Source: Toxonevra muliebris
Lineage: Eukaryota > Arthropoda > Insecta > Diptera > Pallopteridae
Length of the DNA: 64,000 nt
Reading direction: 5' to 3'
NCBI GenBank assembly: GCA_963691655.1
Contig: OY829326.1
Span: 26,306,387 to 26,370,386, forward strand
Of the stretch, positions 58,320-64,000 are shown one piece after another; within the stretch, counting starts at the first letter, position 1; every line of letters begins with the position of its first letter. The notes below the pieces were generated by a model. That model ran no database searches, had not been told where the DNA came from, and worked only from the letters and a program-made list of their open reading frames with translations. Made by a program: the position numbers and the translations under genes.

Positions 58320-58900
58320 AAGAGTTTTTGAAATTCAGGTAATTTTCTGAAGTAAAAAATTCAGGTTTGATTTAAAAAATTTCTATTGGAATCGTCCTAA
58401 AATTCAGAGTCAAAAATTCTTTATTGCATGAATCAAATTTAGAAAAAATTTTTGCTAAAGGAATTTTCAGAGTTAAAAATTCTGTATTACACGAGTTGTA
58501 GTCATAAAATTCTGTACTGTAGAAGTTGTGGTCAGAAAATTCTGCTCCTGAAAGAGTCTCCGAGTCAAATACTCTGTGTTGAGCAATTCAAAGTAAGATA
58601 ATTTTTAGTTAAAAGAGTCAAAACTCTGAAAATTATTTGGCTAACAAGGTTTCGAAGTGAATATATTCTTTGTGAAAGTAAATCAAATCGTTGTTGTAGG
58701 AGTCGAACCTAGGAAATCTTTTTGATGTACAACTTTACTGAGTCAAAACATCTTTATTGAAAAAGGTTAAACAAGAAAATTCGCTGTTGTAAAAATCGAA
58801 GTTCAAATATTTATGTTGAACGAGTATTAGTCAAAAAAAATTTCAAAATTCTGCTTCTGATATTGAAAGAGTTAAAGCCAGAAAATTTCTTAACCTTAGT
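58320..58900. repeat. Degenerate ~35-bp tandem repeat, AAAATTCTG..GAGTTG type
   Basis: Phrases such as AGTCAAAAATTCTTTATTG, AGTTAAAAATTCTGTATTAC, AGTCATAAAATTCTGTACTG and GGTCAGAAAATTCTGCTCCT follow at about 34-38-bp spacing, each with a GA-GAGT(C)-type link. Weak continuation to about 59280. Similar in style to the array at 62.6-63.8 kb. Confidence 0.75.
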
Positions 58901-59309
58901 AATGGGATGATGTATAATATTTATACCATAACTTTTCAACGACAGTATCGTTAGATTCCCCCCGGACGATCCTGTCTACGGCTTTTTTACTTTTGTGAGA
59001 AATATTTGACACTTTTTTTAAGTAAAAAAGAAGAAATGTTTTACCTGTAATGGTTAAGAAAAATATTTTTTTAAAGCGAATATCTCAAAACTATAATTTT
59101 GCATATAAATCATTTCATTACTAATATGACGGTTTGCCTGGATTCAAGGTTATAAAGCTTTTCCGGGAAAGAACTATTCGGAGTAAGAAAATTTTGTGTC
59201 CAAGGAGACGCAAGATAAAAATTTTGACCCAACGGGGTCGACGCAGTCAAAAAATTGTAGGTTGAAAAAGTAAAAGTGGGTTATAATGTGAGAGTAACTA
59301 CATTATATG
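58901..59309. other. Decayed continuation of the tandem repeat; no gene
   Basis: Units such as GTAAGAAAATTTTGTGTCC at 59181-59200 resemble the array upstream. The last 15 bases (59295-59309) are the left target duplication of the LINE. Confidence 0.4.
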
Positions 59310-60119
59310 AACATGGCGGGCTGAATAATTGAGAGGAGATGGAGTGGGAAATGTATAGGTATCTGCAGTGATAGCCAAGCTGCACTGAAGGCCCTTGCTA
59401 ACCCTGTTAGCCCCTCAAAATTGGTCAACGAGTGTAAGGCAGAACTAAATATGTTGCAAAACACAACAAATTATGCCTTATATGGGTTCCAGGTTACTGT
59501 GGTATTGCAGTAAATGAACTAATCAAGGTTCTGCAATTACACCATGAGATTGGGAACCTTTTCTTGGCGTTATTTCTGGGGAGATCATGCGTTGGATCAA
59601 TGATTTCGTAGGTTCTATCCATAGAGAAAAATGGTCCGAGCTTGACTAATGCAGAACCGCAAAGTATTTCGTGAGACAATCTAATAGGAATTCAGCGGAA
59701 TTTCTTCTGAAACTTAGAAGAAAGGACTTGAGATTACTGGCAGGTGTCATCATCTTGTGGTCAGCATATGACTAACATGGGCGTATTCATCGATCAAACC
59801 TGCCAATCGTGTCTTGAGGACGACGATATTAAGGAGCATTATATTTGTAGCTGTCCTGCATTTGTGAGATTCAGATTAAAGCTGTTGGGTAGTAATGTCT
59901 TGAGTATGAATAATGTCCATACACTCCCTCTTTCTGAGCTTCTAAGGTTCATCAGTGCAACAAAAAAGTTAGAGGTTGAGAAACCTTAGAACTTTCTTTT
60001 TCCTATTCATCCCCTCACATATCTTTCTACTTTCTTCTACTGGCTCTATCTTGGGTATAGTGCAATGGTTTGGAGACTGAGTACTTTGGTTTAGTCCAGC
60101 CTACCTTCAACTCTAACTC
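59310..60119 (+). mobile_element. 5'-truncated LINE fragment (RNase H end) with 15-bp target duplication
   Basis: TAACTACATTATATG lies at 59295-59309 and 60120-60134. Inside, GICSDSQAALKALANPVSPS is an RNase H motif (59361-59415), followed in shifted frames by a W-V-P-G-x-x-G-I stretch. QTCQSCLEDDDIKEHYICSC then PAFVRFRLKLLG is the cysteine/histidine C-terminal motif typical of I/R1/Jockey-type elements. The 3' end is a short CTAACT repeat. About 810 bp, with frameshifts. The duplication plus 5' truncation shows a standard target-primed insertion. Confidence 0.88.
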
Positions 60120-60134
60120 TAACTACATTATATG

Positions 60135-62596
60135 CTCAAAAATCAAACTAATCAATCATCAAAGGCATCACTGTATAAAAGTGTAAATTCATTTATTTAA
60201 TTCAAAATATTTAATTTATAAACACCTTCTAGTGTCTTGTATAATCTCTTCCCTCTTCACTACTCAAATAAACCCATTTTTTCCCGCATTTTATTAACTA
60301 TAGCTAATAAATATCATACAACCGAGTATACCATATTCAAAGTAAATAAAATAAAATAAAAAAAAAAATTAATAAACTCAGCATGTCCACTCACGTGTAA
60401 ATGTGTGATCATACCTAATTGTGTTAAATAACAATCTGAGCAGATGCTTGCATTAATCTCTTTTTCTGACGCTTTCACTCTTTATCGCTCGTGTGTCTAT
60501 TCTGTGTGATTGTCTTGTGTCGTTTGAACAATTAAGTAAAAATCACTACAGCAAAAAATCATTACCCCTCCTTTCTTATTGTTTTTCTTCGCTTGTTGTA
60601 TTTTTGTTTTCATTTCGTTCGCTCATAGAACTCAATGTCGATATTTCATTCATAGTTGCTACTACTAGCTAAAGCTATGCTTTCCCGACCCTACTACGTA
60701 TTTTTCACATCACTATTCATACTTCATCTAGCACGAGAGCACGAACTAAGAGCAACAACAAAAGCAGAGCGAAAAAAAAGTACAGAGCGCTCCATTGAAT
60801 TTCAATGCGTTTAGCAATCACAGCACGATTTCATACTGAATGAATGGGAAGACAGTAACAGGCAGAATAGCAACAGCAATGAGAGCAATAGCAAATGCCA
60901 TCGACAACAACAGAAGCCGCAGTTTTAGCTATTGAGGCAGCATAAAAAGAAGCTTTAGAATTGAAAGAAGTAGTAGTTGAAAGCGAACAGCGCGGATGAC
61001 GATGACAACGGCGAGGACAACGACGACAGCGACAACGACGATGATGATGGCGTTGACAACGATGTAGAGCACATCACCACACGTATTGACAATGCACATA
61101 AATTGTTAGTGTTGTTACTATTTACCTACCTACCTACTGCGTACTACTACGTTATATTGCCAGTTTGTGTAGTTGAATATTGCTGAAAGCTTAGTGCCAT
61201 AGTTTATACATTTTCTTTCTTTTTTTTGCACACAATGTTCGTTAGTTTACAGTGACGACGCAACGGAAGACAGAGAACATACAAAAGGCAACTTAACGCA
61301 AAACGCACAACATAACGCCGCATGGTGAAAGCGACGTAACGTAAAGCAACGAAACGATTGAATTATCATTGACAGCACGTAAAAGTTGTACTTCATTTTT
61401 GTTGCCACTACTGTTTTAGTTCATACTGTTTTTTTTTTTTTTTTTGCTTTATTTTATTTTAGAATTTTTACTTTTTTTCCACCTAGTTTCTTTATACTTT
61501 TTATTTTTATCCCTTTTTAAGTTTTAGTTAATTTTTTTTTTTGAGTAATTTATTTTTTAGTTTTTTTGAGTTTTTTCTTCCTCTACCTGTTTTTTCTCCT
61601 CTTCTTATATATCTTTTTATATGGCTTTTTTTTAATGAAAAGTAATGTAAATATTCTCGTATGCCATGCCACACAAGGATGCATGTAGCAATCCGATTAG
61701 GTCCGTCTGTTGTCGCTGTCTTCGTCCTCATTGTGGTTATGTTCTCGACGTGTTTGTGTTTTACACAAATACTTTTTGATTTTTCTTTTATCATACGCCC
61801 GCAATGTCGAAATGACTTATGCGAAGTGCATGCTCTTTTGCTCTTTTTCATGTTGCTCAAATTTGAATGAAATCGCATAATGTTCATCAAATGCAACAAC
61901 AAAAAAGTTATGAGTACCCATTCTCCTCATACGCTTGCCATAAATATACTTTTTCTGCTATTATTTTAATATGCAAATTTAATTACGAAAGCGAGAAATT
62001 TTTGCCAAATTAATTTAAATGAATTTTAATTGAAAGCTGTTTTGGTTTTATAAAAAAAAAAGTACAAAAATTTAAAATTTATTTGAATTTTAATGAGTTA
62101 CTTAAATATAATAATCTGTTTATCTGGTTAGCTTTTTACCACAATGATGCGAATATATTATTTGCAAAATAATGAGCTTGGCTTGGCCTAATTTGTTGCC
62201 TCTTCCTGCTGAGAAGCAATTAGTAAAAATATATTCACATATTAAACCCACAAATGCTGCCGTTTGAAATGAAAAGATACACTGAATAAAAATGTTGATT
62301 CAAATTTTACCTACACTACACTACACGATAAAATCGTAACGAGACGGCACATGCAAGTTCTATTCATACTTACCTGCACGAAACCAACACGTGGACCGCA
62401 GTTTCGATCCTGCTATGAATACCTTTATTAGCAATCAAGCCGTGTGATCGGTTTGGTTCCTGGTACTGTTTCATTCTGGAGCCTTAAACAGGCTTAAGTG
62501 AGTCGAAAGATAGACACTTTAACTTTATCTATTGTTTCAATATTGTCATGTCGCTTTTTGTTGAAGAAAAATTATACAGGTGGAGAAATTTCTGTA
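60135..62596. other. AT-rich non-coding DNA, no gene supported
   Basis: 60750-61080 is rich in CAACAG/GACAAC/GATGAC triplets, giving an Asp/Asn-rich chance frame, and 61250-61370 has repeated YAACG motifs; such sequence is common in fly untranslated or regulatory DNA, but I see no splice sites or start that make a gene. T-rich at 61430-61575. Minus-strand frame at 61528-61902 is lysine-rich and lacks domains. Confidence 0.45.
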
Positions 62597-63400
62597 GTCA
62601 GAAAAGTTTCCGGTGCTTTGAAGGAGTTTTCGGAGTAAAACTTCCATGTTAAATTTGAAAAGAATCCTTGCTAGTGGAATTTTTGAAGCTAAAAACACAA
62701 AACTATATTGCTGGAGAAGATTTCTGAGTAAAAATTTTTTATTGGATGAATTGAAGTGAAAAAATTCTACATCTAACGAAGTTTTTGGAGCAAAAAACTT
62801 CTCTGCTGATAAAACTAAAGTAATAAAAAAAAGAGTTTTCTCAGTTGTGGGCTTGTTTTTAGTGTCAGAAAAGTTTTCGGAGTTTTGAAGGAATTTTCGG
62901 AGTAATACGTTCATGTTAAATCAGAAAATAATTTCGTCTAGTGGAATTTTCGGAGCTAAGATATACAAAATTATACTGCTGGAGGAGATTTCGGAGTACA
63001 AATTTTTTGCTGGATGAGCCGAAGTGAAAAAGTGCTACTATCTAATGAAGTATTCGGAGCAAAAAACTTCTCTGTTGGTGAAGCAAAAGCAATAAAAAAA
63101 TAAGTTTTCTCAGTTTTGGGAATGTCTTTTTTGGCAGAAAGGTTTTCGGACTTTTGAAGGAATTTTAGGATAAACGATCCTATGTTGTTTAAAAAAAATG
63201 TTTGGTGAAAAAAATTTGGAGAGCTAAAAAAAAAACACCTGTATTGCTGGAGAAGATTTCTGAAAACAAATTCTTAGTAGGATGCATCTAAGTGAGGAAA
63301 TTTCTAAATCTAAAGAAGTATGTGGAGCAAAAAAATTCTCTGTTGAAAATTTAAAGTTAAAAAAGAAGAGTTTTCTTAGTTTTTGAATTGATTTCGGAAT
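62597..63400. repeat. Higher-order tandem repeat, three ~267-bp units
   Basis: GAAAAGTTTCCGGTGCTTTG at 62601, GAAAAGTTTTCGGAGTTTTG at 62868 and GAAAGGTTTTCGGACTTTTG at 63137 mark successive units. Each unit continues GAAGGA-TTTTCGGAGTAA, TCATGTTAAAT, GGAATTTT-GGAGCTAA, TATTGCTGGAGAAGATTTC, GATGAA..GAAGTGAAAAA, GAAGT-TT-GGAGCAAAAAA-TTCTCTG and AGAGTTTTCTCAGTTTTGG. Each 267-bp unit is itself made of ~35-bp subunits, so this is a two-level array. Units 1 and 2 are more alike than 3. Confidence 0.88.
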
Positions 63401-63800
63401 CTTCGTGGAATTTTTATAATAGTAATTCGGTGCTAATTTAATACTCTGTGTTGGAGGAATCGATGTAAAAACTTATTCTACAAGAGGACTTTTCGGAATA
63501 AAAATTTGATGTTAATCGAATCTAATTCAAAAAATGTTATACTTAAAGCGACACAGTTAAAAAACTATGCTGCTGAAAGAATTTTCGGAGTGAAGTATTC
63601 AAAATAAACAAATTTAGTGCTGCGAGAGTCGAAGCCAAGGAATTTTCCAGCTGGAAATTACTTAATTTCAGCAATTGAAGGAATCAAAATTAAAAAATTC
63701 TGTGTGGGATTAGTCGAACTTTAGAAAGGTATTTACTGATAAAATTTACAAAGTCAAGAAATTCAATGCTGAAGAAATATGAAAACTATAACATTTTGTT
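63401..63800. repeat. Degenerate flank of the higher-order array
   Basis: ~35-bp subunits (for example GCTGAAAGAATTTTCGGAGT and AAAAAATTCTGTGTGGGATT) continue without clear 267-bp organisation. Confidence 0.6.
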
Positions 63801-64000
63801 CATGATAGTTTTTAGGAGACTATGAAAATTAAATCTAGATGTTAATTTTCAAAGTTATGACTTAAGTTCATGTCAATTTCGTTATTTGAAGTTATATATA
63901 AACAGGTTAATGAACAAATGTAGTCATCACAACAACAATGTATATAGAGACGGGCAAATCAGTCGGCCGTTTCGGAATCTGCCACAATTCCTCATCAGTG
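63801..64000. other. Non-coding end of window
   Basis: Nothing recognised. Confidence 0.5.

Noticed and set aside
60977..61186. Asp/Asn-rich frame starting MKANSADDDDNGEDND
   Set aside because: Comes from GAC/GAT/AAC triplet repeats; the second half is ordinary AT-rich sequence. Could be untranslated exon sequence but nothing shows it.
61528..61902. 124-codon lysine-rich frame on the minus strand
   Set aside because: C-terminal half is the reverse of a T-rich low-complexity tract; no domain or context.
1..64000. CRISPR arrays, bacterial operons, rRNA genes
   Set aside because: Searched by eye; composition, element types and lack of ribosome-binding-site-linked genes show a eukaryotic nuclear sequence.

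Overview
The window is AT-rich, intron- or intergenic-type DNA from a higher insect, most probably a fly. A tephritid-like dipteran is my guess. It rests on base composition, on CA, TATG and poly-A/T microsatellites, and on the mix of transposon families (mauritiana-type mariner, DD37E and DD37D Tc1/mariner, many hAT relics, a Helitron-like element, R1-like and Jockey-like LINEs, tRNA-derived SINEs). There are no bacterial operons, no rRNA and no multi-exon host gene that I could recognise. The only candidate host coding unit is a 65-codon single-pass membrane microprotein ORF at 31941-32138, unidentified. A second, weaker coding-like tract lies on the minus strand at 46450-46671, next to a hAT insertion.

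Layout. 1-10 kb: AT-rich filler with a hAT-like element (1894-3256) built almost entirely of a degenerate TTTGGTCTGA-type tandem repeat. 10-14 kb: a dead R1-like LINE (YADD and RNase H recognisable) split by a composite insertion. The composite has outer inverted repeats of about 110 bp, a 716-bp palindrome, and one copy of a repeat family I call X. 15-16.3 kb: a complete but broken DD37E Tc1-like element. 19-23 kb: tRNA-like SINE heads, a TAA-flanked MITE, and a full SINE with a 14-bp target duplication. 24.1-26.7 kb: a Helitron-like element with 3' hairpin and CTAG end, internally duplicated and interrupted by a hAT with a perfect 8-bp duplication.

28.4-31.1 kb: a decayed mariner and an unidentified GC-rich island made of three different tandem repeats. 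32.3-35.4 kb: the second copy of family X, interrupted by three different DNA transposons (TA palindromic MITE, DD37E element, TTAA MITE). Comparison with copy A shows each insertion site cleanly. 37-39.5 kb and 50.6-51.6 kb: a Tc1 fragment and two oppositely oriented dead mariners. 41.9-45.6 kb: a minus-strand Jockey-like LINE whose endonuclease region carries a DD37D (maT-like) transposon. 46.7-49 kb: two hATs with perfect 8-bp duplications, the second splitting a tRNA-like SINE head.

53-64 kb: small MITEs, a degenerate hAT, a 1.3-kb inverted duplication (55164-56482) with a coding-like tract in both arms, a 5'-truncated LINE with a 15-bp target duplication, and degenerate tandem repeats including a 267-bp higher-order array at 62.6-63.4 kb.

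How the parts relate: this is transposon stratigraphy rather than a pathway. Nesting gives relative ages (X before its three insertions, LINEs before the elements inside them). Every transposase or reverse transcriptase I could read has stops, frameshifts or lost catalytic residues, so nothing here looks autonomous. The best candidates for an active but undescribed function are the long inverted duplication at 55.2-56.5 kb (possible hairpin-RNA locus) and the small membrane ORF at 31.9 kb.
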